Shown here in pieces: positions 32,176 through 42,800 of a DNA stretch of 64,000 nt. Location of the stretch: positions 4,836,001-4,900,000 of the forward strand of contig CAKKNE010000004.1 in NCBI GenBank assembly GCA_918797485.1, read 5' to 3'. The first letter of the stretch is position 1; every line of letters starts with the position of its first letter. The DNA comes from Pelagomonas calceolata. Lineage: Eukaryota > Sar > Pelagophyceae > Pelagomonadales > Pelagomonadaceae. The position numbers and the translations under genes were made by a program. The notes under the pieces were generated by a model. It was not told the DNA's origin, searched no databases, and saw only the letters and a program-made list of their open reading frames with translations.

Positions 32176-34682
32176 ATGCCGCTCTCCGTAAACACGCACG
32201 AGAGCGCCGCCCTCTACCAGAGCATGGCGGCGAACCTACGCAAGGCGCACGGCACGATGCGCGAGGTCCTCGAGGCGCCGGACCGCGCCGCCACGCTCCC
32301 CGGCGAGGCGCCGGACCGCGCGGCGACGCTGCCGAAGCCCTCGACGAAGGTCACGTTCGCCTCTGCGCCCGACAAGGAGAACGCGTCGCCGGCCTACCAG
32401 CCGCGCAAGGCCTCGCCGCCGCCCGCGCGCGCCGCCGCCGCGACGCCGACGACGGTAGCGTCCTTCGGCGAGGAAGGCGCCGACGCGACGCCCGACGCGC
32501 CGCCGAAGAAGACGACGCCCAAGCCAGCGCCGGCCGCGAAGGCGCCGGTCGCCGCGAAGCCGGAGAAGCCGGCGGAGCCGACCAAACCACAGCAGCCGCC
32601 GGCCGCGTGGGCCGCGGCCCTCGCCAAGAAGAAGGCGCCTCCATCAAAGAAGAACGCGAAGGCCGCGCCGGCGCCGACCGTCTACCGCAGCGGCTGGAGC
32701 GAGAGCCAGGGCAGCGACGCGCACCGCGCCGCGGGCGGCACGCAGGCGCACGGCTTCGGCGGCTCGCCCTACGCGGCCGACCCGCTGCGCTTCCTGCCCA
32801 AGGCCGCCGCCGCGCCGGCGGCGCCCCAGCGCGTCGGCAAGTTCAAATGGCCGCCGTCGCCGGAGAAGCCCTCACCACCGAAGGCCGCTCCCCAAACACC
32901 CGGCTTCGACGAGACGGCGCCCGACGTGTCGCCCGAGTTCAAGGCCAGGAAGGCGCCGGCCGCCGCGCCGGCGAGCGTCTACCGGTCGGGCTGGAGCGCG
33001 GCGCTGCCCGCGGCGGCGCCGCGCGAGGGCCCCGCGGCGTGCGCGAGCCCCGGGCCCGGGACGCCCTCTGCTAATTCGCTCGAGGCGGCCGAGCCCCTCG
33101 AGGCGGCCATGGACTCGATCTCGCCGCTGACGGACGAGGCCCGGAGCCTCGCGGAGGGCGTCGCCGCAGCGTCGCCGGCCGTCGAGTCGCCGGCCGACGC
33201 GGGCGCCGTCTACCCGGAGTCGCCCGCGGACCCGGGGGCCGTCTTCCCGGCGTCGCCGGCGGAGGACGACGGCGTTGTTGACGAGGGAGAAGAAGAGGAC
33301 GAGGTCGACGAGCTCGAGGCCGAGAAGACGTGGCCGTCGAGCGACGGGTCCAAGGCGGCCGACGAGCCGCCGGCGCCGGAGGCGGCCTGGGCGCGCGTCG
33401 CGCGGCGCCGGTCGTGCGCGCGGCGCGCGTCCGTCGAGCACGGGCGGTCGCCTCGCGCCGCCCCGGCGCCCGGCGCGGGCTGGGCCGGGGCCTGGGACGT
33501 GCTGCGCGACGCGTTGGAGCGGGGCGCGTCCGTCGGTGCCGCGGCTGAGTCGCTCGCGGCCGAGTCGTCCGTGGCTGAGCGGAAATCAAATTTCGGGCGC
33601 CCCACGCCATCGACGCGACGCGCTTCCACACAGGTCCGTGGTCCTCTCCGACGCGCAAAAAGAAGATTTTTGCGACCTCATGGCCGCGCGGGACTTCGGG
33701 TCCTGCGACGAGCACCCCGAGGACTTTCCTTCTCGTGAACTGGCGGTCGAGTTCGTCGAGGACGTCAAGGCCAAGGCCAAGATATCGGACGGCGTCGCGG
33801 CGCGCGAGTCGGGCGGCTCGACGGACCTGTCGGGCCTGTTCGCGTCGGTCGACGAGCTCGGCCCCGACCTCCAGACGGCGCTGGCCGCGGCCACGGAGGT
33901 CCCGTCGGAGGAGGTCGCGGAGGCGCCCACCAAGAAGCCCTCGGCGCGGAGTTTGAGAAGGGCCGTCGTCGCAGCGATCCGCACCGTGGCCGCCGAGCAT
34001 CTCGCGCCGCGCGTCGTTTCCTACGACGAGGCGACGGGTCTCTACGGCGTCGACTGCCGCATTACTGTGGAAGACGGTTCCGTCGTGCGCATGGCCGTCG
34101 AGCGCGACTTCACGGATTTCGTGCGGTGCCGCGCCGGGCTCGTCGAGAAGCTCGCGACGACGGCGCACGGCCGCACGCTCGTGGGCAAGTTGAACAAGGT
34201 CCCGAAGAAGCGCGTCCGGTCGCTCCTGAAGGCCAAGGCGCGCGACGCCGTCCAGGGCGGCGGCGCGGGCGAGACCAAGTGGCAGAGGAAGCAGCGGCCG
34301 CGGCTCCAGCGCTGGCTCGACTCCGCGGTGATTGTCGTGCGGGACTGCAAGCGGGCGGAGCGCTACGCGACGCAGCCCTTCGGAGCGGGCGACGCGGAGG
34401 ACATCGCGTTGGAGACCGAGGTGCGTCGGGCGTCCGATAATTCTTCACAAAGTCATTGATCGGCGACAAAGCGGCCCCGCGACTGAATCGAGCACTGAGG
34501 GACCCGGACCGTCACGCCGTCGAGCAGGCGTCGCGTCGAGCCTCGCCATCGACGCGACGATTCAGCGCGCGCCGTGAAGTTTGATATCTACACAGGACTA
34601 CTTCAAGTGCTTCCTCCTGCAGGGCGCGGTGTACCGGGGCCTGGACGCGATCGACCCCATCATCGACGTCAACGAGCTCTAG
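32176..34682 (+). CDS. disordered protein with PX-like C-terminal domain
   Basis: Exons 32176-33578, 33634-34420 and 34596-34682, 758 aa, frame kept at both junctions. The first 450 residues are Ala/Pro/Glu-rich and probably disordered. They carry two short repeats: EAPDRAATLP twice near residue 35, and VYRSGWS twice. The C-terminal part (VVSYDEATGLYGVDCRITVEDG...VERDFTDFVRC...KVPKKRVRSL...RLQRWLDSAVI) has the order of a PX phosphoinositide-binding domain, but the match is weak and seen only by eye. The second exon junction gives VAES-VVLSDAQKED; the last exon encodes DYFKCFLLQG to VNEL. No function is assigned. Confidence 0.72.
33579..33633 (+). mobile_element. introner intron, 55 bp, core reversed relative to the 35.6-kb copy
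   Basis: GC-AG (donor GCGGAAATC, acceptor TTCCACACAG), phase 2. Bases 33583-33619 are nearly the exact reverse complement of 35624-35660 in the neighbouring + strand gene, yet both sit immediately 5' of a CACACAG acceptor. Confidence 0.85.
34421..34595 (+). mobile_element. introner intron, subfamily D relative in reverse orientation
   Basis: Intron of 175 bp, GT-AG (donor GTGCGTCG, acceptor TCTACACAG), phase 0. Bases 34513-34539 are identical on the + strand to 41108-41134, which lies in a minus-strand gene, so the two copies face opposite ways relative to transcription. An 11-bp perfect inverted repeat (CGTCGCGTCGA) occurs at about 34528-34559. Confidence 0.85.
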
Positions 34683-35023
34683 AAGGGGGCCGGCCTCTAT
34701 CGGGCGACGACCAAGCGCCGCCTTCCTTACTCTAAGAATCATGCTACGTGTGCTTTGTTGCCCGGGAGTTTCGTAGTTACTCGGTGCGGGCGCGGAGCGC
34801 GGCTCGCGCGTCTCGCAGGTCGTGCTCAATGCCCGCTGTGCTCGGGTGCGTGCCACCGAGTACGCGCCGCGCAATCCGTGCCGTGTCCTCGAGCGTCGTC
34901 ACGGCCCCGCGGAGATCGTCGAGCGTGGTGGCGGGGTCCTCGTAGAGTGCCACCGCGTAAGGCAGACAGTCAATCTGGCTTTATCTGGCTTTCCTTGGCT
35001 TGCACGCACCAGCGCTTAAAACC
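34683..35023. promoter_or_regulatory. intergenic, promoter side of membrane-protein gene
   Basis: 341 bp between two + strand genes. No clear motif or gene. The region just before 35024 has a good start context (ACCATGC). Confidence 0.4.
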
Positions 35024-36318
35024 ATGCGCGAGCCCCAGGCGCGTACAAATGTAGTAGAGTTCCTGCATGATCTTCCTCACCGCGAGCCGAAGAACGCGGA
35101 AAACATGAAGTCGGACATGTATCTCGACGGCCTGATCACTCTCGGATGCGTCGCCGCGGGGATTGGCATTCTTATCATGATCTTGTACGCAGTGACACGC
35201 TGCTGTTGCCGCCGGAGGTGTGCCAAACGCCTCGACACCGTGAGCCGAGACCGCCTCCTCTGGCGATTAGGATTCGGACTTCTGGTGGCCGGCATTCTGG
35301 CTGTACTCGTTGGAGCGCTCGCAGGCGTGAACGCGCGGCGCCACGTGAAGCATTTCAATAATCGTGTTGGAGATCTAGAAGACGTAGTGGAATCAGCACA
35401 GCATGACATCGATTGGGGCTTTCAGGCGCTTGACGAAATAGAAGCAGCGACAAAGCAGATCAGTTGCGTCGACGACATCCAAAAAGAGCTCCTCAAAGTT
35501 GTGGGAGAAGCGAAAAAAATTCTGAAAAAAGGTGAAAAAGAAGTCAACGACATACTGTATCCAGTCAATAGGGCGCGCCGAAAGATCCATATGCTTAACC
35601 ACAACTTTATACGAGAGATGATGTCGCGTCGATGGCGTGGGGCGCCCGAAATTTGATTTCCACACAGGACTTCTGTCATCTGGGGCCGACGAATGTCATC
35701 ACAGCTATGGGCGATCGTAACGAGTACCTTGCGTACTACTTACAATGTGAGGGCGAGAACCCGATGCAAGGCACCTACGACGAGTTCAAAGCGATATATC
35801 ACGTGATGGATGCCGCCTTTAAGCGGGTCATTCCCGTAGCTGAAGAGAATGGTATCTGTACGGGTCCGCCGGATGCATTCGCGTCGATCCTAGCCGCCCT
35901 CGACGAAATCGGCTGGCTCATAGACGACGGCGGTACTCTCCTCAGCTGCGACTCCGTGCAGCCGCTTGTCCAGAAATTGACCTACGACTCTTTTTGTGAC
36001 GAAATTGTGCAGACGCTATTCCTTATCTGGCTCATCCTCGGGATTGGGGGCCTGCTGACGCTCGTGGCGCTCTGCATCGCTCCTTGCGTCACGCCCGCGC
36101 TGTTTCCCGATGATGACGACGCCGAGGACGATCCCAAGAAGTACGACGAGGATCCCGAGGAGGCGAAGGAGCGCGACAGCGTCTCGAGCGCGGGCGGCGA
36201 CGAGCGGGCGGGCGACGAGCCGGCCACGTGGCACGGGTCGTCGGTCGAGGCGGACGACCTCTGGCCTGGTACCACAGCCCCGGCGCAGGAGGTCTCTCCT
36301 CGCAGCATGGAGCTGTAG
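35024..36318 (+). CDS. multi-pass membrane protein of unknown function
   Basis: Start ATG at 35024; a longer frame begins at TTG. Exon 1 encodes two hydrophobic helices (ITLGCVAAGIGILIMILYAV and LGFGLLVAGILAVLVGALAG) split by a Cys/Arg-rich turn (TRCCCRRRCAKR), then a charged helical stretch. Exon 2 (from 35668, or from 35705) encodes a soluble segment, a third helix (TLFLIWLILGIGGLLTLVAL) and an acidic Ser-rich tail ending SPRSMEL. One intron near 35618-35704 joins them, but its donor is unresolved. Two helices, a long helical loop, then a further helix recalls prominin- or tweety-like proteins, but no family is recognised. Confidence 0.75.
35618..35704 (+). mobile_element. introner in membrane-protein gene, exact splice sites unresolved
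   Basis: Contains the 16-base core (35623-35638) and ends in TTTCCACACAG at 35667. That acceptor gives the right downstream frame (DFCHLG) but no GT or GC lies at a phase-0 position upstream. Canonical alternative: donor GTCGATGG at 35628 with acceptor ATCACAG ending at 35704, phase 1. Confidence 0.65.
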
Positions 36319-36423
36319 TTCCGTGTGTAATCTTCTCACACACTTCTACTAGATAGATAATCGCGCAAGAATCGTACTTAACGCAAGGGGTTCTACGGGG
36401 GCCAGGCGTTGCAACACGTGGAA

Positions 36424-36710
36424 GAGAGGGCTCGAATCCTCTCCCCGCGTGCCGTGCGCCCAAGCTCAGCTATGCTAGCCGCCGCGCCGTGAACTCGTGT
36501 CGACCGGTCGTCTCGCGCAGCTCCAAGGCTCGAATCTTCGAGTGCTCAAGATGAGGTCGTAGGGGTCTTTGGTATTTCTTTGTCACGTCGTTGCCCAAGG
36601 GCTCGAATCCTTGTACAAGTCAGGTCCTTGTTGGTGCGGCTCCGTCGGCTTGTGAAGCGTCGATCCGCGTCGCTATATGTATCACGTCGTCGCCCGAGGC
36701 TCGAATCTCG
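36424..36710 (+). repeat. four stem-loops with invariant GCTCGAAT loop
   Basis: 36424-36443 (stem GAGAGG/CCTCTC), 36525-36538 (AAG/CTT), 36596-36613 (CAAGG/CCTTG) and 36695-36710 (CGAG/CTCG). The eight-base loop is identical in all four while the stems differ and still pair perfectly. Confidence 0.7.
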
Positions 36711-36763
36711 TGCGAGTCTGTTGCGGCTCCGTCGGCAGTGAAACTGCGTCGATCCGCGTCGCT
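36583..36763. repeat. two-copy tandem repeat, about 82-92 bp per copy
   Basis: 36583-36674 and 36682-36763 share TCACGTCGT at the start, a central stem-loop, then GCGGCTCCGTCGGC and GCGTCGATCCGCGTCGCT at the end. The middle differs in length. Confidence 0.75.
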
Positions 36764-36826
36764 TTACCACTTTTTCTTTTGTTTTCGTATGTTTTTTGGG
36801 GAAGGGGGGGAATCAAGCCCACGACA

Positions 36827-39800
36827 TTACCAGCCGCCGGGCGAGCCCATGGTCGTGCGCGGCCTCGACGGACTCGGCGAGCGCGTCGGCGAGCCACCCA
36901 TCGTCGTCCGCGGGCGACCGTCCGGAGAGACATCGCGCGAGAGCTCGGCAGAGCGCCTAGCGAGTTCGATGGCGCGCGTCGACGCCGAGTACTGATCAAT
37001 ACTCCCCACAGGTAACGGGTCGTGCAGCGCGAGGCCGATGCCCCCGACCAGGCGCACGGGCGAGCCCGTGCGGTTGATGGCCAAATCAGGTAAGGGCGCG
37101 AGGCCCGACTGGCCGAACGAACCACGCATGGCCTGCGTCGCCGTGCCGGGCAGGGGCTTGGGCTTGGCCAGCGATCGTGGATCCGGGTTGTAGTAGCGGC
37201 TCTGCGCGAGCGGCGTGCGCGGCCCGGCCGGCGGCGGCAGCGGGCTCTGCATCGTGCGGCCGCGCGGCGGCGGCGGCGCGCGGCCGCGCGTCGGCGACTC
37301 GATGGGCGGCAGGCGGTCGCCGCCCTCGCCGCCGAAGCCCTCTCCTTCCACAGCGATGCGGCCGCCGGCGGGCGGGCAGATCTTGAGGCCGCCGCCGCGC
37401 GGCCGGAGCCAGGGGGCGTCGCCCTTGCGCATGCGCGCGTAGACCGGCGCCGCGAGCGCGCGCGGCGCGGAATCGCCGTCGGACTTCGTGCAGTCCGCGA
37501 AGAGGTTGCGGAGGAGCGTGACGAGGAGCGGGCCCTCGCGCGCCGGCACGGCGACCGTCGCGGCTCCATGCGGGGCTTTGCTCCCGAGGAACGCTCTGCG
37601 AGCAAAGCGCGCCGTCGTGCACACGCGATACGTGCGCGTCTTCAGCATGCCCTTGCCCTCGAAGAAGAGGCCCTCCTTGCCGATGCGGCGGCCGGGGCGC
37701 TCGTCGGGCCGGAAGATGACGCGCACGTCGTCCGAGACGTGCGGGAAGTCGTCGCTCAGGTTCGGGTAGCGCGCGAGCGCTAATTCCAAAGCGACGCGGA
37801 TCTGGAGCCCCGTCGCCTCGACGACGACGAGGCCCGGGCCGTCGCACGCCTGTTGGGCGATGCCGTCGAGCGAATCATCGACCTTGACACCATCATCATC
37901 ATCACCCTCGAAGACGTCGACGGCGCCCTCCTCGACGCGGGGCCCGTCCTTGTCGCTGTCGGCGATGGGCGCCAGCGCTAGCAAGTCGGCGGGCGTGAGC
38001 GGCTTGCGCGGCGGGAGCTCGCCGACGGACCGCAAAGCTCTGCCATCCAAAATAGCTAAGTCGCTCCGCGTCGCCGCGGCCGCGACGTCCGCCGCGAGGC
38101 CGCCGGCCGAGGCGCCCGCGCGCCGCGTCGCGAGGTGGCGGCCACCGCGTAACGATTCGGCCGAGCAGTCCAAGGTACCCTCGCAGACGGCTGCCGTCGT
38201 CGCGAGGCCGCGCGCGACGCCTCTATGCGCGACGACCGCGAGGCGGCCGACGGCGTCGACGGCGCGCGCGCCCGGCGCGATGTTCAGGGCCTCCGCCGCT
38301 AAGTGGGGCGGCGGGCCGCTGTGGGGCTCCTCCGGCAGGATGACGGACATCTTGAGGAGGCAGGCGAGTTGCGGCGGCGCGCGAACGACCCAGCAGTAGG
38401 CCTCGTCCGTCTCGTGGCGGTGCGCGCCCGACGGCGGCGCCTCGCCGCGCGGCCCGCTCACGACGATGACGTCGGCCATGCCGTTCGCCGCTTGGGCAAG
38501 CTCGCCGCCCGGCGACGACTTGCCAGTGCCCCCGCCGACGGCCGCCAAGACAATGACGACCTCGGCGCCGTTGCGTCTGAGTTCGCCACCGAGTCTACGG
38601 ACGCAGGCGTCCTCGTCCTCGACGCGCACGGGCGGCGGCGAGCCCTTCTGGCTGTCGCTACCCGTGTTGCCGGACACCACCTCTAGAGTCGCGCAGTCCC
38701 TTAGCTTCTCGGCAGCCGCGACGGCGATGATGCCTACTTTGCGGCCCTGCCATGTCACTAAGCGAGAAGCTTGTGTCCCAGCGAGGGGCTTCGACGTTCG
38801 GGCATCCGAGACATTGGAGAGCAACAAAGGGAAGTTGCAGGCGTTGGCGATGCGTTCTAAATTCGCACACCCGTAGTCCAAATCACTAGGTCCGACGCCG
38901 CCACAGTAGACGCCCATGGCGTTCGCCGTGGGGACGACGTGGTCGCCGCGCGTGACGGTGCCCTCGAAGGACGCGCCGAAGGAATTGCCCGTGAACAGCA
39001 CCAACGGCTCGTTCTCCTTGCCGCATTCTTCTCTTTCATCTTCGATGGCCGCACACAAGCGCGCCCCGGCACCGGACACCTTCTTCTTCTGCGACTTGTT
39101 GCCCTTGGCACCTCCATTGAGGTCGGCCATGTCGCCGAAAATCAGCAAAGGCAGCTCCACCCCACCACCCGTCCAGGGCGCCGGGCGGCGCCGCTTCTTG
39201 CCGCCCGTGGCGGATAGGCCCGACGCGATGGCCTCCTCCGCGCGCGCCTTGGCCCGTTCATCGAGTTTCGCTGCTAAAGCTTTCTCGATGATCGCCTCCC
39301 ATTCGAAGGCGTCGATCAGGCCATCTCCGGAAGTATCGAGGGTCTTGATCGACTTCTCGATCTTCTCGGGAATCAACAGATCCTGGAGGTTCTGGTTGCC
39401 GCAGTCCTTGACGAAGGCGATGACCTCTTGGTTCGACGTGACGCCCGTCTTGATCTCGTCGTGGTCCAACAGCCCGGACGCGTCCGTGTCGATGAGATCG
39501 AAGACCTTGCGCGCGGCGGCCATGAACTCGGCCGTGAAGGCGCCGTCTTCCGCTGCTGCCGCGCGCGCCCGCCGCTCCCGGTCCTCGGCGAGCTGTGCGA
39601 GGCGCACCTTGAGGCCGCGCTGGATCGCCTCCTCCCTGCGTGGTGCAACGACCGGTTAGCAGTCGCAGCGATGGCGTCCGGGTTGCATCTCTTTCGGACG
39701 CTGACCACGCACCACTCGTCGACGTCGACCTCGCCGTCCTGCGACGTGTCCAGCGCGTTGAGCGCCCGGTCCAATCGCTTCGGCTCCAACAAAAACTGCA

Positions 39801-42800
39801 AATTTTCCTCGCCGCAGTCCTTGAGGAAGTCGATGACCTCCTTGTCGCTCTTGACGCTCTTCTTGATCTCCTCCTTCGTCAGCGTGCCGGAGTTGTCGAC
39901 GTCGATCATCGCGAAGACGCGCCGCGCGGCGCCCAAAAACTCGGCCGAGAAGGCCGCGTTCTCGGCGGCGGCGGCCTTGGCGCGCCGCTCCTGCTCGTCC
40001 TGGAGCTGCGAGACGCGCTTCGCGAGGCCGCGCTTGATCGCTTCTTCCCCTGTGTGCGTGAATGGTGAGTGAAGCTACATGTGTCGTGACGGCGGCGTCG
40101 CGGCGACAGCGCCACCGCTCTCGCGAGGCGCGCGGACTCTCTGACGGCCGCATCGACGCCATCGACGCGACCGCGAGACGCGTATAGACTCTCCCGCGCT
40201 CACGACGACGGCGTAAAAAACAAGACGCCGCTCCCGTACATTCGTCCATGTCCAGCTCGCCGTCCTTGCTCGTGTCCAGGGCATCCAGGCTCGCTTCTAA
40301 ACGAGCGGGCACCAGCAGGAACTGCAGGTTCGGCTCGCCGCAGTTCTGCAGGAAGTCCTTGACGGACTTGTCGGAAGACACGCTGTGCACGATCTCCGTC
40401 TTCGTGAGCGTGCCCGAGTTGTCCTTGTCGATCATCAGGAAGCACTCGCGCGCCGCGTTGAGGAACTCGGCCGTGAAGGCCTCGATCTCCGCGCGGTTGG
40501 CCGACTGCGCCTGCTCGCGCTCGACGCGGCGCTGCTCGAGCTTGGCTTTCAAGGCCGTCTCGATGGCCGCCTCCCACTCCATGGCGTCGATCTCGCCCGA
40601 TCTATCGGTATCCAGCGCTTCTAGGGCTGCTTCTAAACGAGCCGGCACGAGCAAGTACTGGAGGTTCGGGTTGCCGCAGTCATTGAGGAAGGTGATGACC
40701 TCCTGCGAACGGCGCGAAGCGTGAAGCGGTCGTGCGATTCCTCACCACCACACACCAAACACACGAAAAGAGCAGTTCCGCAGATCACGGATTGAAGGTT
40801 GTAGGACGCCGCGTTCGCGCCTTGTCGTTGGCCACCGCATCCACAATCTCCTTCTTCGTGAGCGTGCCGGACTGGTCCTTGTCGATCATGTCGAAGACGG
40901 CGCGCGCCATCGTCAGGAACTCGGCGCTGAACTCCTCGTCGGCCGCGGCGGCCGCGCGCATGCGCCGCTCCTGCTCGGCCTGGAGCTGCTCGACGCGCTT
41001 GGCCAGGCCGCGGTAGATCGCCTCCTCCCCTGTGCGTGAATCAACCCGTGAGTCCGGTGCCCCCTTCTTATTTCTCGGCGACGACGCGACCGTGCTGGAA
41101 CCACCGCCACGCCGTCGAGCAGGCGTCGCGTCGATCGGATGACAAGCGAAGCTACACGTAAAAACAAGACGCCGCTCCCGTACATTCGTCGACGTCCACC
41201 TCGCCGGAATTGTCCGTGTCGAGCTGCTCGAGGGCCTTTTCTAATCTCGCCGGCTGCAGCAGGAACTGCAGGTTCTCCTCGCCGCAGTTCCGCAGGAAGT
41301 CGATGACCGGGCGGTCTTCGCGCACGGCTCTCACAATTTCCGTCTTCGACAGCGACCCCGAGTCGTCCTTGTCGATGAGCGCGAAGGCCTCGCGCGCGGC
41401 GTTCAGGAAATTCGCCGTGAATTCCTCGATCTCCTTGCGGAAGGCCTCGGCGTTCGCCTCGCGCATCGCGCGCCGCTGCTCGAGCTTCTTCTGGAGGGCC
41501 TTGGCGATGGCGTCCTCCCATTCGTTCGCATCAATTTCATCATCACCATCCTTGTCCAAGACGGACAGGGCGTGGTTCAGGCGTGACGGCACCAACAAAT
41601 ACTGCAGGTTTTCGTTGCCACAGTTCGCGAGGAACATCTTGACCTCCTTATTTTCCTTGACGGCCGTGATAATTTCCTGCTTTGTGAGCGTGCCGGAGTT
41701 GTCGACGTCGATCATCTCGAAGACCTTCCTAGCCGCAGATAGGAACTCGGCCGAGAACTCCTCGTCGGCCGCGGCCGCCGCCTTGGCGCGCCGCTCCTGC
41801 TCGGCCTTCAGGTCGGCCGTGCGCTTCTCTAAGCCTCTATAGATCGCCGCCTCCCACTCGTCGGCGTCGATCTCGCCGTCCTGCGACGTGTCCAGCACCT
41901 TCAATGCCTTCTCGAGGCGCTTCGGCTGCAGCAGGAACTGCAGGTTCGGCTCGCCGCAGCTGCCCAAAAACGAGATCACTTTTTTGTCGTGCGTCACGGC
42001 GTCCACAATTTCGGTTTTCGTCAGGCTGCCGTTGCCGTCCGCGTCGATGAGCGCGAAGACCTCCCTGGCGGCGTTCAGGAACTGCTCCTTGAAGGCTTCG
42101 AGCTCGCGCCGGTCCGCGGCGGCCTGGGCCTCGCGGGCCGCGCGGCGCTGCTCGATCTTCGCCTTGAGGGCCTGCTCGATCGCGGCTTCCCATTCGGGCG
42201 CCGTGATCTCGCCGTCCGAGTCGGTGTCGAGGCAGTTGAGCGCATGTTCTAACCGGGACGGCACGAGCAGCGACTGTAAATTCTCGTTGCCGCAGTTGCT
42301 GAGGAATTTGATCACTTCATCGTTATTCTTCACCGCATCGACGATCTCAGCCTTGGAGAGCGTCCCGCCGCCGTCCGCGTCGATCATGTCGAAGACCTGC
42401 GTTAGTTACGTTAAGTTAGTTACGTTAAGCCGAAACACCAAGAAGCAAACAAACGCGCGCGCACGGAAGGGGGTTTGATTGATTGGACGCAGGAAACGGA
42501 CCTTGCGGGCCATGTTCAGGAACTCGGCGCTGAACTCCTCGTCCGCGGCCGCCGCGGCGCGCTCGCGCCGCTCGCGCTCGTCGGCCAGCTCGTCCAAGCG
42601 CTTCGCCAGGCCGCGCTTGATGGCCGCCATCCACTCGTCCATGTCCATCTCGCCGTCCTTGGACGTGTCCAGCATGTCCAGGGCCTTGCTGAGGCGGGCC
42701 GGCTGCGTGAGGGCCACGAGGTTCGGCTCGCCGCACGTCTTGAGGAAGTCGATGACCTCCTTGTCCGACTTCACCGCAACCACAATCTCCTCCTTGGTCA

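Larger units (their letters stand above)
36319..36826. other. convergent 3' intergenic region with repeated stem-loops
   Basis: 508 bp between converging genes. It contains four GCTCGAAT-loop hairpins and a degenerate tandem repeat (both listed). No protein gene or complete tRNA is seen. Confidence 0.6.

Noticed and set aside
36424-36710. tRNA genes suggested by GCTCGAATC resembling a T-loop
   Set aside because: The stems pair around an 8-base loop, not the 7-base T-loop, and no matching D-arm, anticodon arm or acceptor stem could be found.
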